From assembly GCF_000411155.1 (NCBI RefSeq), contig NZ_KE150266.1, positions 992,001 through 1,056,000 of the forward strand: a stretch of DNA of 64,000 nucleotides. The letters are read 5' to 3'. Both the position numbers and the translations under genes were made by a program. Below are positions 17,033-27,744 of the stretch, piece after piece; the first letter of the stretch is position 1, and every line of letters starts with the position of its first letter. The notes beneath the pieces are model-generated. The model worked only from the letters and a program-made list of their open reading frames with translations, made no database searches and was not told where the DNA came from. This stretch comes from Gleimia europaea ACS-120-V-Col10b (GTDB taxonomy: Bacteria > Actinomycetota > Actinomycetes > Actinomycetales > Actinomycetaceae).

Positions 17033-17571
17033 AGATTCACCCCCACGTCCTCCAACGTCTGCGCGGAAGCAAGAGCCTTCAACACGCGCTCCTCCTGCGC
17101 CAGCGAGGCTACCCGCACGCCCTCAATATCGCCCTGCGCCTCAAGATCAAACACGTGCAGGTAAATGATGCCCTCGCGGCGCTTCACCTCAACTACGATT
17201 GTGCCCGGCACCAAGTTGATCATCGCCGCAGTAACCGCCATCGTAATATCCGCGCTACTGCGCAAATCGATTCGCACAACCCCGCACTCATAATCGCGGC
17301 CCGTCACAACCACCTTCGCAACGTGGACTGCCGCCTTCACCATGTCCACCAAGAACACGCCGGCAAGAACCAAACCCTGACGAAGTCGGAAATGCGCGAA
17401 GAACCCCGAGCGCGGTAGCGGGAACGCCAGTTGGATAAACAGCGCGACCAGCAGGCCGCTCAGTAACACTAGAGGCTCAAACTTAGCAAACAGTAGCGTC
17501 CACAACACCAACAGCCACAACGTCATAAATAGCGACATTCGCTTCGATGCGAAAGCTCTCACCCTACTCAT
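17029..17571 (-). CDS. mnhE: Mrp Na+/H+ antiporter subunit E
   Basis: The 180-residue protein has two or three N-terminal helices and the conserved soluble domain with INLVPGTIVVEVKRREGIIYLHVFD, the MnhE signature. It overlaps mnhD and mnhF. It is a required structural subunit of the antiporter. Confidence 0.93.
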   Translation of the reverse strand: MSRVRAFASKRMSLFMTLWLLVLWTLLFAKFEPLVLLSGLLVALFIQLAFPLPRSGFFAHFRLRQGLVLAGVFLVDMVKAAVHVAKVVVTGRDYECGVVRIDLRSSADITMAVTAAMINLVPGTIVVEVKRREGIIYLHVFDLEAQGDIEGVRVASLAQEERVLKALASAQTLEDVGVNL

Positions 17572-19471
17572 TTGACAGCCCCGTCCTCGGGAACGCCGCC
17601 GAATAATCCCGCGCTAGCTTCATGCCTAAAATGTGGCCCTGAATGTGCTCGTTCTTCTCGTCGAAAATAAACGGCGCATGCCACTGGTAACTCCACAGTT
17701 CCTGGCCGGTTTGGCGCTTTTCTGGCTCCAACACGCGTCCATCGCGGCTAAGGTCGCGAATCAGATCCTCCTGCGCCGACTTCGCGTAATCTTGCAAAAT
17801 CTTTGGCGCATCCGCAGCCGCGGACTTCGACTTGCCCGCCCCACGGCCATCGTCTTGGAGCACCGCGTGCAGGTACGTGGAACGCTCCATCTGATCGAGC
17901 GCCGCGTTGGACGCGTAGGCGTAAATCGGGCCTGCACCCACAGTCATCGCGACCATCACCAAGATCAGCGAGGCGGCCGAGGCGTACATCAAGCGCGTCA
18001 CACCCGACCCCTCCATTTCGCTTCTCGTGCGCGAATGCACCTGCATGCGATCATCTGAGTCTGCAATCCGCGAAATCGCCTCGGCAGCGCGCAAGGTGGC
18101 CTTCTGATACCTGGCGCTGTGCACCTGGTCAAGATCCGTATCCGTCACGTACGTATCCGACTTCGGTTGCCAAAACGCGAAATTCCACACCTTGATAAGC
18201 GCGTACAGCGTCAGGAACGACGTGATAATTCCAGCGACGAGAAGCGCATAGCCCTCCCAGTGCCCCTGCAACACCGAAGACTGGGCGAGACCTACCTTGC
18301 CGATGAACCCCGTGAAGGGAGGCACGCCTACGAGATTCAACCCCGCGATCATGAACATGATGGCAAGCACCGGATAAGTCTTTGCTAGCCCACCCAGAGC
18401 ACGCAAAGACGTGGTTCCCTCGTGGCGCTCAATCAGCCCGATAATCAAGAACAGTGTGGTCTGAACCAGAATGTGGTTTGCCGCGTAGAAAATCGTTGCC
18501 GCGAGCCCCACCTTATTCACCACGGCCAGACCCCAAATCATGAAGCCAATGTGAGACACCAAAACAAACGACAGCAAACGCCTCATATCGTGCTGCGCGA
18601 TCGCCCCCAAAATACCGACGATCATCGTCGCTATGCCCACAACCGTGAGGAGCACCGACACGCCCTCGCCGGGGAACAACAACACCTGCAAACGAATCAG
18701 CGCGTAAATGCCCACCTTGGTTAGCAAACCCGCAAACACCGCAGTTACTGGCGCCGGAGCCGTCGGGTACGAATTCGGGAGCCAAGCGGCCAGGGGGAAC
18801 ACCGCTGCCTTAATCCCAAACGCCACCAGCAAAACGAGCTGGATAGTGAGCGCCACGCTGGGATCAATTTCGCGCAAACGCGTGGAAAGCTGGGCCATGT
18901 TTACCGTGCCCGTAGCCGCATACGTCAGGCCAATACCAATCAAGAACAGCACCGACGAAACCAGTGAAACCACCACGTAAACCGTGCCGGCGCGGATACG
19001 CCCCCGCGTACCCCCAATCGTGATCAGAACAAAAGAGGCGGCAAGAAGAATCTCAAACCCCACGTACAGGTTGAAAAGATCACCCGTCAAGAACGAGTTT
19101 GAAACGCCCGCAATCAAAATCAAATACGTGGGGTGGTAGATCGCAACCGGCACATCCGGATCCTCATCCGCCAGATTTTGGGCCAGCGAATACACCAGCA
19201 CCGCGAGCGTCACGATCTGCGAAACCACGAGCATCAGCGAAGACAGCCTGTCTGCCACCAGCGTGATACCAACCGGCGCCGCCCACGAGCCCACGTCCAG
19301 CACCACCGAGCCCGAATTTGCGGCAACCGCCAGCATGATCCCAACTGCCAACACCACCGTCAAAGTCACCAGCGAAATCAGCTGCTGCAACTTCGGGCGG
19401 CGCACAAACACCAGAGCAAAGCCAGCCGACAGTAGCGGCAGCAACACGGGAATGGGGAGCATCCAGTTCAT
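17564..19471 (-). CDS. mnhD: Mrp Na+/H+ antiporter subunit D
   Basis: The 635-residue protein has about fourteen helices of the NuoM/N-like proton-pumping family: FNLYVGFEILLAASFVLI with the key Glu, FGIKAAVFPLAAWLPNSYPTAP with the helix-7 Lys, and LLSFVLVSHIGFM. About 150 extra residues at the C-terminus form a final helix and a soluble tail. Operon position after mnhC and before mnhE is canonical. Confidence 0.95.
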   Translation of the reverse strand: MNWMLPIPVLLPLLSAGFALVFVRRPKLQQLISLVTLTVVLAVGIMLAVAANSGSVVLDVGSWAAPVGITLVADRLSSLMLVVSQIVTLAVLVYSLAQNLADEDPDVPVAIYHPTYLILIAGVSNSFLTGDLFNLYVGFEILLAASFVLITIGGTRGRIRAGTVYVVVSLVSSVLFLIGIGLTYAATGTVNMAQLSTRLREIDPSVALTIQLVLLVAFGIKAAVFPLAAWLPNSYPTAPAPVTAVFAGLLTKVGIYALIRLQVLLFPGEGVSVLLTVVGIATMIVGILGAIAQHDMRRLLSFVLVSHIGFMIWGLAVVNKVGLAATIFYAANHILVQTTLFLIIGLIERHEGTTSLRALGGLAKTYPVLAIMFMIAGLNLVGVPPFTGFIGKVGLAQSSVLQGHWEGYALLVAGIITSFLTLYALIKVWNFAFWQPKSDTYVTDTDLDQVHSARYQKATLRAAEAISRIADSDDRMQVHSRTRSEMEGSGVTRLMYASAASLILVMVAMTVGAGPIYAYASNAALDQMERSTYLHAVLQDDGRGAGKSKSAAADAPKILQDYAKSAQEDLIRDLSRDGRVLEPEKRQTGQELWSYQWHAPFIFDEKNEHIQGHILGMKLARDYSAAFPRTGLSNE

Positions 19472-19971
19472 CGAGTGCCCTCCCCTCGGCTCGAGGCGTC
19501 ATCAGATGCCTGCGCGGCATCCTCCTGCACGGCCTCCGCATCGTAGAAGAGATGCGGATCTTCCTCACCCGTAACCTCATCTACCCCGTAGTCATCCACG
19601 CGGTCCTTTGCCAACCTGCGCGCAAGCCGGCGATCCTCAACGTCATCAACCACCTCGTCATGGCCAGACAAGCGCCACGACCTATACGCGAGTGCCATGC
19701 CAAACGCGGTAGTACCCAGGCCAATCACGATCGCGGTTAACATCATCGCCTGCGGGAGCGGATCCGACATGATCGTTGGGTCTACGTCCTCACCAAGCAA
19801 AGCTGGACGCGCCGAACGGCCACTCGCCGCGAGGAACAGCACGTTCACCCCGTGGCCCATTAGCGCCAAACCGATGAGGATGCGCGTTAGCGTGCGTTCC
19901 ATAACCAAATAGGCGCCCACCGCTACAAGCACGCCCGCGAGAATTACTACAACTAGGGAAGGAGTACTCAC
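19468..19971 (-). CDS. mnhC: Mrp Na+/H+ antiporter subunit C
   Basis: Three helices in the first 115 residues with GLALMGHGVNVLFLAASG and DPLPQAMMLTAIVIGLGTTAFGMAL match MnhC/NuoK. A charged 55-residue C-terminal extension follows. ATGA overlaps link it to mnhA and mnhD. Confidence 0.95.
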   Translation of the reverse strand: MSTPSLVVVILAGVLVAVGAYLVMERTLTRILIGLALMGHGVNVLFLAASGRSARPALLGEDVDPTIMSDPLPQAMMLTAIVIGLGTTAFGMALAYRSWRLSGHDEVVDDVEDRRLARRLAKDRVDDYGVDEVTGEEDPHLFYDAEAVQEDAAQASDDASSRGEGTR

Positions 19972-22886
19972 TTTGGCTCCCTCCTCACGTCGCTTATTGA
20001 GCCTGCAAGCATCTTGTCTTTCACCTGCGCCTGCTCGGCCTCCGCGCGATCCTTATCCACCTGGCCACCAAGAGCCGTCACCAAATCCAACACGACTGCC
20101 ACAACCAGGAGGTACACGCCCACGTCCACGATCAGCGCCGACGTGAAATGAACATTGCCGAGCACGCCGAAACTGAGGTCAATCTCCGTAGACTCCAAAA
20201 CCGTGTTCCCGTAAGCCAGCGGCATCACCGCTCCAACCGTTGCCGTGAACAGGCCAAAGCCCAGCAGCGCACCCGGATTCACGCGGCTAGCTTCACGTAG
20301 CTCGAACCGGCCTCCTGCCATATAACGCAACGTGAATGCGATGCCTGCGAGGACGCCGCCGGCAAAACCGCCGCCCGGATTGTTGTGGCCCACCCACAGC
20401 AACCACAGGGAGGCGACCATCATCGTGGGGAACAAGACCCGCGTACCAACCTCAAGAAGAAGTGAGCGTGAGCGCGCCGAAAGCATCGAAATAGCCGGAA
20501 GCCACGAGCTGGCAGTCTTTGGCCTCTCGCGCTCCAACGTTGAGCTACGACGCACCAGGTAGATCATCGATGCCACGCCCGTAGCGGTCACGAGGAGCAC
20601 CGAAAGCTCCCCAACCGTGTCCCACGCACGCGTGTCCACGAGGATCACGTTCACAACATTCTTGCCCGCACCAAACGAGTAGGCTTCCGCCGGAATCAAG
20701 TTGGAAATGGGCTCTGCCACGCGGGCTTGGGCCGCCACTATCGTTGCACCCGTGACCACAATCCCCAAAACGCCGGCGAGGCCAATGCGCGCCCAGCGTG
20801 AAATCGCAAACGAACGCACCGAGAAGTTCTGCGGCAAGGATCGCAACACCAGCACAAATACAACCAGCGAGACGACCTCGACAAGCATCTGTGTAAGCGC
20901 CAGATCCGGCGCGCCATACGTCATGTAGAGTAGCGAAATCGCGGTGCCCACCACGCCCAGCGCCAAAACCGCGTTGATCCGCGAACGCGACCTCGCCGCC
21001 ACAAATGCAGCTATGCTCGCAAGCGCAACAATCCCCACCTGCGTAGCAGAATCCCACAGGCGCAGATTGAGCTCGGCCTGCCCCACCTCGACCAGGCCAA
21101 AACCAACCGCCGCTGTGAACACCACGAAAATCGTGGTGATATCCCACGGTAAAGAACCCCTGTGGAACAAGGAAGTGATGAGCGAGGCGAAGTGTTCCAG
21201 CTCCAGCATGAGCCACCGGTAAATCTCACTGATATGCAGGTGTTTTGGAGCCAGACGCCGCTGAATCCGCGCGATGCGGGGACGCTGCCACGCCATCCAG
21301 GCGCCACCGGCCAGAATTGCCGCCGTAATCAATGCGGGCACCGGGCCTGACCACAGCGCGATATGGGGCTCGCCTACTCCCCCCTCGGTAATGAACTCGG
21401 TCAAAATCTGTAGCCATGCCGGCTGGATTGCGGTGAATGAAGCCACCGCCAGACCGACCACCGGAACGAGAGTAAGAGTGGGAAGTTGCGCGTTGGACAT
21501 CTCGATCTTGATGCGTTTGTGTCCGAACGCGCCCCACCAGTAGCGCCAAGAGTATGCAACCGTGAGAACCGAGCCGAGCGCCAAGATTACGAGGGCGGTT
21601 ACGTCAAGGCTTGCGCCTGCCGAATGGGGTGCCATGCTCGCAGTCCAACCCGCGCCCGTTCCCTCAAACAGGCTGGTGATGAAAGCCTCTTTACCCACAA
21701 AACCAAGCAGAGGCGGCACGCCAGCCATTGAAAGCGCTAGCACCGCAGCAGCGGTGGCGAGCACCGGCTGATGTTTGTACAGGCAGTTCAGCTCCCGCAA
21801 ATCGCGCGTGCCCGTGGCCTTCTCTACCAAACCGACACTCATGAACAGCGCCGACTTGAACACGGCGTGCGCCACCAGCATCGCCACGCCAGCCGCGTAG
21901 GTTGTGGCCGTACCGTAGGCCATCGCCGCGCTCATCAAACCAAGCTGAGACACCGTGCCGTACGCCAGCACTAGCTTCAAATCGAACTGACGCAACGCGC
22001 GATACGAGCCAAGCAGCATAGTGGCCAGCCCCAGCGCTACAATGATCGGCGACCAGCCCGGCACGTTGGTAAAACCCGGCGTCAAACGCGCAATCAAGTA
22101 CACTCCGGCCTTCACCATCGCCGCCGCGTGCAAGTATGCAGACACAGGAGTGGGGGCAGCCATCGCGCCAGGGAGCCAGAAATGATGCGGCACCAGCGCC
22201 GACTTGGTGCTGGCACCCAAAATAATCAGCAACGCAGCCACAATCACCTGCGCCGAACCCACATCAAGCACCCCGGTGCGAGCATTTTCTACCAGCACGT
22301 GAACCGCGTAGGAGCCACCCGGGGCCTCGGCTACCATCACGAAACCAGCGAACATCGCGAGGCCACCAAAACCCGTCACCTGGATAGATTGGCGTGCCGC
22401 AGCACGCGCCGGGCGATGGTCAAAATGGTGCCCAATCAGCAGGTAAGAAAATACGGTAGTCAGTTCCCAAAACAAATAAATGATCAGCAAATGATCGGCC
22501 GTCACCAGGCCGAGCATCGCTGCCGCGAAAGCCGTGAAAATCGCAGCAAACCGGCCCAAACTAGCCGCATTAGAACTGAAATAGCGCGTCGCATACAGCA
22601 TCACTAGCGTGCCCACGCCACTCACTATCAGCGTCATCAGCCACGACAGCGGATCCAACCTAAACACGACCGCCAAAGAGAGTTCACCCACCCAGTTCCA
22701 CACGAACTCCGGAGGGGAAGTGAACACCTCCCTCGTATACGAAAGCGCCCAAACTACCGCGCTAAACGGCGCCAAAGCAGTTATGAACAATAAGTTTCGC
22801 CCCAACTTGCGCCCCAGAAACGGGGCAAGACAAGCCGCCACAGCGTGAAGAAGCAAAATCGTGACCAAAGCTGTCCTAACTCGCAA
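19968..22886 (-). CDS. mnhA: Mrp Na+/H+ antiporter subunit A fused to subunit B domain
   Basis: The 972-residue protein contains the NuoL-like antiporter core: FWELTTVFSYLLIGHHFD with the essential Glu, KSALVPHHFWLPGAMAAPTPVSAYLHAA, and SMAGVPPLLGFVGKEA. The MrpA C-terminal domain follows, then an MnhB-like region (GHNNPGGGFAGGVLAGIAFTLRYMAGG ... ALIVDVGVYLLVVAVVLDLV), which explains the absence of a separate mnhB. The start is uncertain: TTG at 22886 has no ribosome site, whereas a TTG at 22868 has AGGA upstream. The complex exchanges cytoplasmic Na+ for H+ and supports pH and salt homeostasis. Confidence 0.93.
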   Translation of the reverse strand: MRVRTALVTILLLHAVAACLAPFLGRKLGRNLLFITALAPFSAVVWALSYTREVFTSPPEFVWNWVGELSLAVVFRLDPLSWLMTLIVSGVGTLVMLYATRYFSSNAASLGRFAAIFTAFAAAMLGLVTADHLLIIYLFWELTTVFSYLLIGHHFDHRPARAAARQSIQVTGFGGLAMFAGFVMVAEAPGGSYAVHVLVENARTGVLDVGSAQVIVAALLIILGASTKSALVPHHFWLPGAMAAPTPVSAYLHAAAMVKAGVYLIARLTPGFTNVPGWSPIIVALGLATMLLGSYRALRQFDLKLVLAYGTVSQLGLMSAAMAYGTATTYAAGVAMLVAHAVFKSALFMSVGLVEKATGTRDLRELNCLYKHQPVLATAAAVLALSMAGVPPLLGFVGKEAFITSLFEGTGAGWTASMAPHSAGASLDVTALVILALGSVLTVAYSWRYWWGAFGHKRIKIEMSNAQLPTLTLVPVVGLAVASFTAIQPAWLQILTEFITEGGVGEPHIALWSGPVPALITAAILAGGAWMAWQRPRIARIQRRLAPKHLHISEIYRWLMLELEHFASLITSLFHRGSLPWDITTIFVVFTAAVGFGLVEVGQAELNLRLWDSATQVGIVALASIAAFVAARSRSRINAVLALGVVGTAISLLYMTYGAPDLALTQMLVEVVSLVVFVLVLRSLPQNFSVRSFAISRWARIGLAGVLGIVVTGATIVAAQARVAEPISNLIPAEAYSFGAGKNVVNVILVDTRAWDTVGELSVLLVTATGVASMIYLVRRSSTLERERPKTASSWLPAISMLSARSRSLLLEVGTRVLFPTMMVASLWLLWVGHNNPGGGFAGGVLAGIAFTLRYMAGGRFELREASRVNPGALLGFGLFTATVGAVMPLAYGNTVLESTEIDLSFGVLGNVHFTSALIVDVGVYLLVVAVVLDLVTALGGQVDKDRAEAEQAQVKDKMLAGSISDVRREPK

Positions 22887-22998
22887 CGAAAGCGGGCAAC
22901 GTGGCTATCAGCCAGAATCAGACTAACGAATTTTTGAGACGACGGCGCATTAAAGCGATAATACGGACAGGCCCTAAACCCGTGAAGGAGCGTAGGCC

Positions 22999-25329
22999 AT
23001 GACCCCTGCAACCTTGCGCGTAACCCTTTTTGCGATCGCAGTGCTTGCGACCATCGTCGCCATCCTGACTTTCGTTCGCGCCCTCGTAGTCATGTACCAG
23101 CGCGTCGCCACCGGTCAGAACGCACCCGGCCGGCTTCGCCCGATCGGGCCACGCCTGTGGATGACAATTAAAACTGTGCTGAGCCACCGCGAATTTCGTG
23201 GCCGGCCAGGCGTTCGCATCGCCCACTGGTTCGTCATGCTTTCCTTCCCCATCCTCGCGCTCACACTCATCACCGGCATGGGAAAACTCCGCACGTCCTC
23301 GTACTCCCTGGGCGCAATCGACCACTTCCCCCTCTGGGAGTGGATCGTCGAACTGTTCGCGTGGACCAGCCTCATTGGCATCACCGGCCTCATTGTCTTG
23401 CGCATCACGTCCGGCATTGGCCGAGATAAAGAAGCCGAAGGCGAAACCCGCACCGGTCAGGCCGCCTCGCTGGCATCACGATTTTTGGGATCCACGCGCT
23501 GGCAAGCCTACTTCGTTGAGTTTGTAGTAGCGACCGTGGTGCTTGCAGTCATTGGCCTGCGCTCCCTCGACTACGCCGCAGGGATCACCGGCGTGACCGA
23601 CGAGGCCGGCCAACTACTCCTAGACCCTACCTACGCCACCGCCATGCACTACCCCACCACCGCGTGGCTCGGCAACGCCCTGGCCGGCATGTCCAGCGCT
23701 GCCCTCCTCAACTCGATAGCGATACTGTCTTTCCTTAAAGTCATGATCTCCATGGCGTGGATGACTGTGGTTGGCGTACAAACCAGCATGGGCGTGGCAT
23801 GGCACCGCTTCCTCGCCCTCGTCAACATCTACGCGCGCCGCAACGCCGATGGCTCTAAAACCCTGGGCGCGGCTTCACCATTGATCGTGGAGGGCGCCCC
23901 ACTTCTGAGCGAAGAACAGCTTGATGACCTGGATGACGACGCCACTCTGGGCACCGGCACGCTCGCGGACCTAACGTGGAAGCAGCGCCTAGACTTCATG
24001 ACCTGCACCGAATGTGGCCGTTGCCAAGAGCTGTGCCCCGCGTGGAACACCGGCAAACCCCTGTCACCAAAGCTGCTCACCCTGTCCCTACGCGACCACG
24101 TGGCGGCCGTCGAACAGATGGAAGCCCTCGGAGACAAGGCGTACACCGAAGATGAGGAAGGCAACGTCCTCGTCGATTCAAACGCTCCCAACACCGCGCA
24201 CACGCCCGACGTTTTAGAAGCCCTAATCGCGTCTGGAAATACGGGCGAAACCGGCGTTTCGATGCAGGCCAGTCCGCTGGTTGGCGACGTCATTTGCGAG
24301 GAGGCGCTGTGGGACTGCACGATGTGCGGCGCGTGTGTTGACCAGTGCCCCGTTGACATTGAACACCTAGACACGATCCTGGGACTACGCCGTCACCAGG
24401 TGCTGATGGAATCCGCCTTCCCCCGCGAACTGGCACGCCCATTCCGCTCGTTGGAGACGAAGGCGAACCCATACAACCAAGCGCCGCGCAAGCGCTTGGA
24501 ATGGGCCAAAAACCTGGAGTTTGACGTGCCTGTCATTGGTGAGGACGTGGAGGACGCCAGCGAAGTTGACTGGGTGTTCTGGGTTGGCTGCGCGGGCGCC
24601 TACGATGATAAGGCGAAGAAGACCACGCAGGCGATCGCCGAACTCCTGCACGTTGCGGGTGTGAAGTTCGCGGTTCTCGGCAACGCGGAAACATGCACGG
24701 GCGATCCGGCGCGCCGCGCCGGCAACGAACTGTTGTTCCAAATGTTAGCGCAGCAGGCTATTGAAACGCTCAATGAGGCGAACGTGAAGAAAATCGTGGT
24801 CTCTTGCGCGCACTGCTTCAACACCATCGCTAACGAATACCCCGAACTTGGCGGCACATTTGAAGTTGTTCACCACACGCAGCTACTGAATCGTCTGGTC
24901 CGTGAAGGCGCCCTCACGCCCGTCCCGCCGAAGCCGGGCGAAGACGGACGCAAGATCACTTACCATGATCCATGCTTCCTGGGCCGCCACAACCAGATTT
25001 ACGAGGCGCCGCGCGCGCTGCTCAGCTCTGATCCCGCCCTTGAGGTTGTGGAAATGCCGCGTTCCGGCGAGCGTGCAATGTGTTGCGGTGCGGGCGGCGC
25101 GAGAGCATGGCTGGAAGAAACCCGGGGCGTGCGCATCTCGCAGGCGCGCGTGGACGAGGCTGGAGCTACAGGTGCGAAGGTCATTGCAACGGCCTGCCCA
25201 TTCTGCTCGCAAATGCTGGGCTCCACGCCCACACCTTCCGGTGCGCAGCAGGGCATCGAGATTAAGGATGTTGCCGTGCTTATGCTCGAAGCGGTGCGCC
25301 GGGGAGAGATTGAGGAAGCAACCAAGTAG
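22999..25329 (+). CDS. etfD: Membrane iron-sulfur reductase, EtfD/FadF-like (Rv0338c type)
   Basis: GAAGGAG lies eight bases before the ATG. The 776-residue protein has an N-terminal cytochrome-b/nitrate-reductase-gamma-like membrane region of five helices (to about residue 265). Two 4Fe-4S ferredoxin motifs follow (CTECGRCQELCP and CTMCGACVDQCP), then two CCG domains (SCAHCFNTIANEYPELG; CCGAGGARAW). This is the architecture of mycobacterial EtfD, which passes electrons from electron-transfer flavoprotein (fatty acid oxidation) into the quinone pool. No etfAB genes are in the window, so the electron donor here is inferred. It is transcribed divergently from mnhA. Confidence 0.87.
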   Translation: MTPATLRVTLFAIAVLATIVAILTFVRALVVMYQRVATGQNAPGRLRPIGPRLWMTIKTVLSHREFRGRPGVRIAHWFVMLSFPILALTLITGMGKLRTSSYSLGAIDHFPLWEWIVELFAWTSLIGITGLIVLRITSGIGRDKEAEGETRTGQAASLASRFLGSTRWQAYFVEFVVATVVLAVIGLRSLDYAAGITGVTDEAGQLLLDPTYATAMHYPTTAWLGNALAGMSSAALLNSIAILSFLKVMISMAWMTVVGVQTSMGVAWHRFLALVNIYARRNADGSKTLGAASPLIVEGAPLLSEEQLDDLDDDATLGTGTLADLTWKQRLDFMTCTECGRCQELCPAWNTGKPLSPKLLTLSLRDHVAAVEQMEALGDKAYTEDEEGNVLVDSNAPNTAHTPDVLEALIASGNTGETGVSMQASPLVGDVICEEALWDCTMCGACVDQCPVDIEHLDTILGLRRHQVLMESAFPRELARPFRSLETKANPYNQAPRKRLEWAKNLEFDVPVIGEDVEDASEVDWVFWVGCAGAYDDKAKKTTQAIAELLHVAGVKFAVLGNAETCTGDPARRAGNELLFQMLAQQAIETLNEANVKKIVVSCAHCFNTIANEYPELGGTFEVVHHTQLLNRLVREGALTPVPPKPGEDGRKITYHDPCFLGRHNQIYEAPRALLSSDPALEVVEMPRSGERAMCCGAGGARAWLEETRGVRISQARVDEAGATGAKVIATACPFCSQMLGSTPTPSGAQQGIEIKDVAVLMLEAVRRGEIEEATK

Positions 25330-25347
25330 CTTCGCCCACAAGCGCTA

Positions 25348-26580
25348 TTATTCTGGGTCGGAGATCAAGAATTGGTCTTCGTCAAGCATGTAACCGGCGG
25401 TGGATCGCGCGATGAGGCTGGCGATCATCTCGATCTGGTCTTTAACGCGGTTGCGTTCAAAGCGTAGCGCGCGGCTGGGACGCATGAGTTTGTCCCGGTA
25501 AACCTCGGGCATGACCCAACGAACACCGTATTCGATAGCGCTACCCTGCGGCCACTGCTCGAAACGCAACACGGGGGGCGTGAAGTCGGCGGGCGTGACG
25601 GTGATGTGCACGCGCGAAGTGTTTCCCACTGACGCGATGAGCGAGTAGCCGCGCACAACAAACCCCTCGGCCGTAGCTTTCCTGTCGGCTTCCTGCGCGA
25701 TTTCCGCGATGCGCACCAGCTCGTCTTCAGGAATGTTGATCTTTTTCGCGATTTCTTCTCGCGTTTGCACACGCTCGGCTGAGTCAATGGGCGGCAGCTT
25801 TGATTCTTCCAACCCGTTTACAATGTCGGGCAGGTAGGGGCGTAGCAGGGCGGTGAGGTCTTCTTCATCCACCCACCGGGGCGCGAACACCATCATGTCC
25901 ACAGCACTGTCCGCATCCGGTTCGATGTTGATTCGCGAGGGCGCGGCGTTCACAGCTCCGGCAAGGCGCCGAGCAATGCGGATGAGGCCGGATAGTACTT
26001 CGAACTCTTTGCCGGCCGGCATGCCGTCTGGGAAGGCGCGTGCCAGAGGATCTGTGCGCATGAGGAAGTCGGGGGCTGGTTTGGTGCGCGTGGCGGGCAC
26101 GTCAACGATCCACGCCTGCGCCATGCGGGCGGGTGTGTTGAACTGCGCGCGTTCTCCCTTGGTGATGCGCCACGGCCCTGACAAGGTGGCACCTTCGGTG
26201 ATGCGGAGCAGGCCGGGGGACAGCCAGCCGGCGTCCTCGGAAATCGAAACAGCGAGGGCTTCGAGTTCGCGCGGATCCACGTCATCCCCGGTGACCAGTA
26301 GGTGTTTGCCCTCTGCGGCATTCGGGTCCAGGATCTCGGCGTCCTCGAACTCGATTACGGGCATGTCCACGGATGCGCGATGTTCAACGGCGTTGAGTTT
26401 GCCGGCCGCCGTGACGGTGAGGGCGCGGGCGCGCGTAGCGTTCACTTGGGAGGCCAGGTCTGGCATCGCTTGCGTGGCGATGGACTGGACGGACGTTGGC
26501 GTGGTTTCGCGCGGAACCGTGTTGGTTTCATTCAGTTGCGCGAGTCGGTCAGCGATTGGGACGCGCTCGGACTTGCTCAT
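25348..26580 (-). CDS. Hypothetical protein, actinobacterial
   Basis: The 410-residue soluble protein has no signal peptide and no family I recognise. It has a Thr/Ala-rich N-terminal region, a beta-rich middle ([19 protein letters not shown]), and a long C-terminal half with alternating helical and strand segments ([22 protein letters not shown]). The start overlaps the dcd stop (ATGA), so it is translationally coupled to dCTP deaminase. It is convergent with the EtfD-like gene. A role related to nucleotide metabolism is only a guess from coupling. Confidence 0.8.
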   Translation of the reverse strand: MSKSERVPIADRLAQLNETNTVPRETTPTSVQSIATQAMPDLASQVNATRARALTVTAAGKLNAVEHRASVDMPVIEFEDAEILDPNAAEGKHLLVTGDDVDPRELEALAVSISEDAGWLSPGLLRITEGATLSGPWRITKGERAQFNTPARMAQAWIVDVPATRTKPAPDFLMRTDPLARAFPDGMPAGKEFEVLSGLIRIARRLAGAVNAAPSRINIEPDADSAVDMMVFAPRWVDEEDLTALLRPYLPDIVNGLEESKLPPIDSAERVQTREEIAKKINIPEDELVRIAEIAQEADRKATAEGFVVRGYSLIASVGNTSRVHITVTPADFTPPVLRFEQWPQGSAIEYGVRWVMPEVYRDKLMRPSRALRFERNRVKDQIEMIASLIARSTAGYMLDEDQFLISDPE

Positions 26581-27188
26581 AGAACCTGCACGTCTCCTTC
26601 AATGTGAGGGCTTTTCGCAATGTTCACGCGTTCAAAGTTTTTATGCGACCGCGAGGCGGTGGGGCCGCGCTGACCTTGGTAGCGCGAGCCGCGCGCGCCC
26701 TTGCCGTAAGGGGCTTCGGCCTTCGAGGACAGTTGGAAGAAGCAAAGTTGGCCCACTTTCATGCCGGGGTAGAGCAGGATCGGCATGGTTGCGGTGTTAG
26801 AAAGCTCCAGGGTGACGTGGCCGGTGAAACCGGGGTCGATGAATCCGGCGGTGGAGTGCGTGAGAAGGCCCAGGCGGCCAAGTGACGATTTGCCTTCGAG
26901 GCGCGCAGCAATGTCATCGGCAAGCGTGACCTGCTCGTAGGTTGCGCCGAGCACGAATTCGCCGGGGTGGAGCACGAAGGGCTCGTTGCCTACGTCAACG
27001 AGGCTAGTTAGGTCGGATTGGTCTGCGGCCGGGTCGATTACCGGGTACTTGTGGTTGTTGAACAGCCTGAAGTAGCGGTCCAGCCTGACGTCGATGGAGG
27101 CTGGTTGCACCATGTTTGGATCCCACGGGTCAAGGGCAATTTTTCCGGCGTCAATGTGGGCTCGAATGTCGCGGTCACTTAGCAGCAT
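26577..27188 (-). CDS. dcd: dCTP deaminase
   Basis: The ATG at 27188 gives the family-standard N-terminus MLLSDRDI; the longer frame adds 32 unusual basic residues. The protein of about 203 residues has the trimeric dUTPase/Dcd fold signatures: [46 protein letters not shown] (catalytic Glu in the latter block), and [15 protein letters not shown]. Actinobacterial enzymes of this type often convert dCTP straight to dUMP; the bifunctional form is inferred. A coupled gene of unknown function follows. Confidence 0.95.
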   Translation of the reverse strand: MLLSDRDIRAHIDAGKIALDPWDPNMVQPASIDVRLDRYFRLFNNHKYPVIDPAADQSDLTSLVDVGNEPFVLHPGEFVLGATYEQVTLADDIAARLEGKSSLGRLGLLTHSTAGFIDPGFTGHVTLELSNTATMPILLYPGMKVGQLCFFQLSSKAEAPYGKGARGSRYQGQRGPTASRSHKNFERVNIAKSPHIEGDVQVL

Positions 27189-27312
27189 GCGTTCATTTTC
27201 CCATGAAATCGAGGCCGCGTGGTAGCGCTTAGATCTTCTGCGTCTTTTACGAAGCGGAACTAGTATGGATGGTGTGTCTCTCATTAGAGTTTATTGAAGG
27301 AAGGGATAGGCA

Positions 27313-27744
27313 ATGACCGAGTACGCTGGCCAGTTTGACGACCAGGGCAAGAAGCCCTACGTGATTGATATTGAGAAGGAAACTCTTGATAACACGAATT
27401 TCCGCACCACAATGTGGACGGGTGAGCACATTCAGCTGACTGTCATGGAGATTCCGGTTGGTGGAGATATTGGCCTTGAGGTTCACGAGGATAATGACCA
27501 GTTCCTCCGCATTGAGCAGGGCAGGGGCCGCTGCGAGATGGGCCCGTCCAAGGATGATTTGAACTTCGTGAAAGAAGTTGAAGACGACTTCGCAATTTTC
27601 GTTCCAGCAGGTGCTTGGCACAACGTGACGAACATTGGCGATGTGCCGTTGAAGCTGTACACGATTTACGGTCCAGCCGATCACTTGCCGGGTACGGTGC
27701 ACAAGACGCAGGCGGATGCGGAGGCAGATCCTCACGAGCACTGA
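27313..27744 (+). CDS. Cupin-domain protein
   Basis: The 143-residue protein has the two cupin motifs: GLEVHEDNDQFLRIEQGRG (G-x5-H-x-H/N-x3-4-E region) and FVPAGAWHNVTNIGDVPLKLY (G-x5-P-x-G-x2-H-x3-N). It therefore has a single six-stranded barrel and probably binds a metal through His/Glu/His. A GGAAGG site precedes the ATG. Homologous small cupins are common in actinobacteria and lactic acid bacteria; the substrate is unknown. It is divergent from dcd. Confidence 0.88.
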   Translation: MTEYAGQFDDQGKKPYVIDIEKETLDNTNFRTTMWTGEHIQLTVMEIPVGGDIGLEVHEDNDQFLRIEQGRGRCEMGPSKDDLNFVKEVEDDFAIFVPAGAWHNVTNIGDVPLKLYTIYGPADHLPGTVHKTQADAEADPHEH

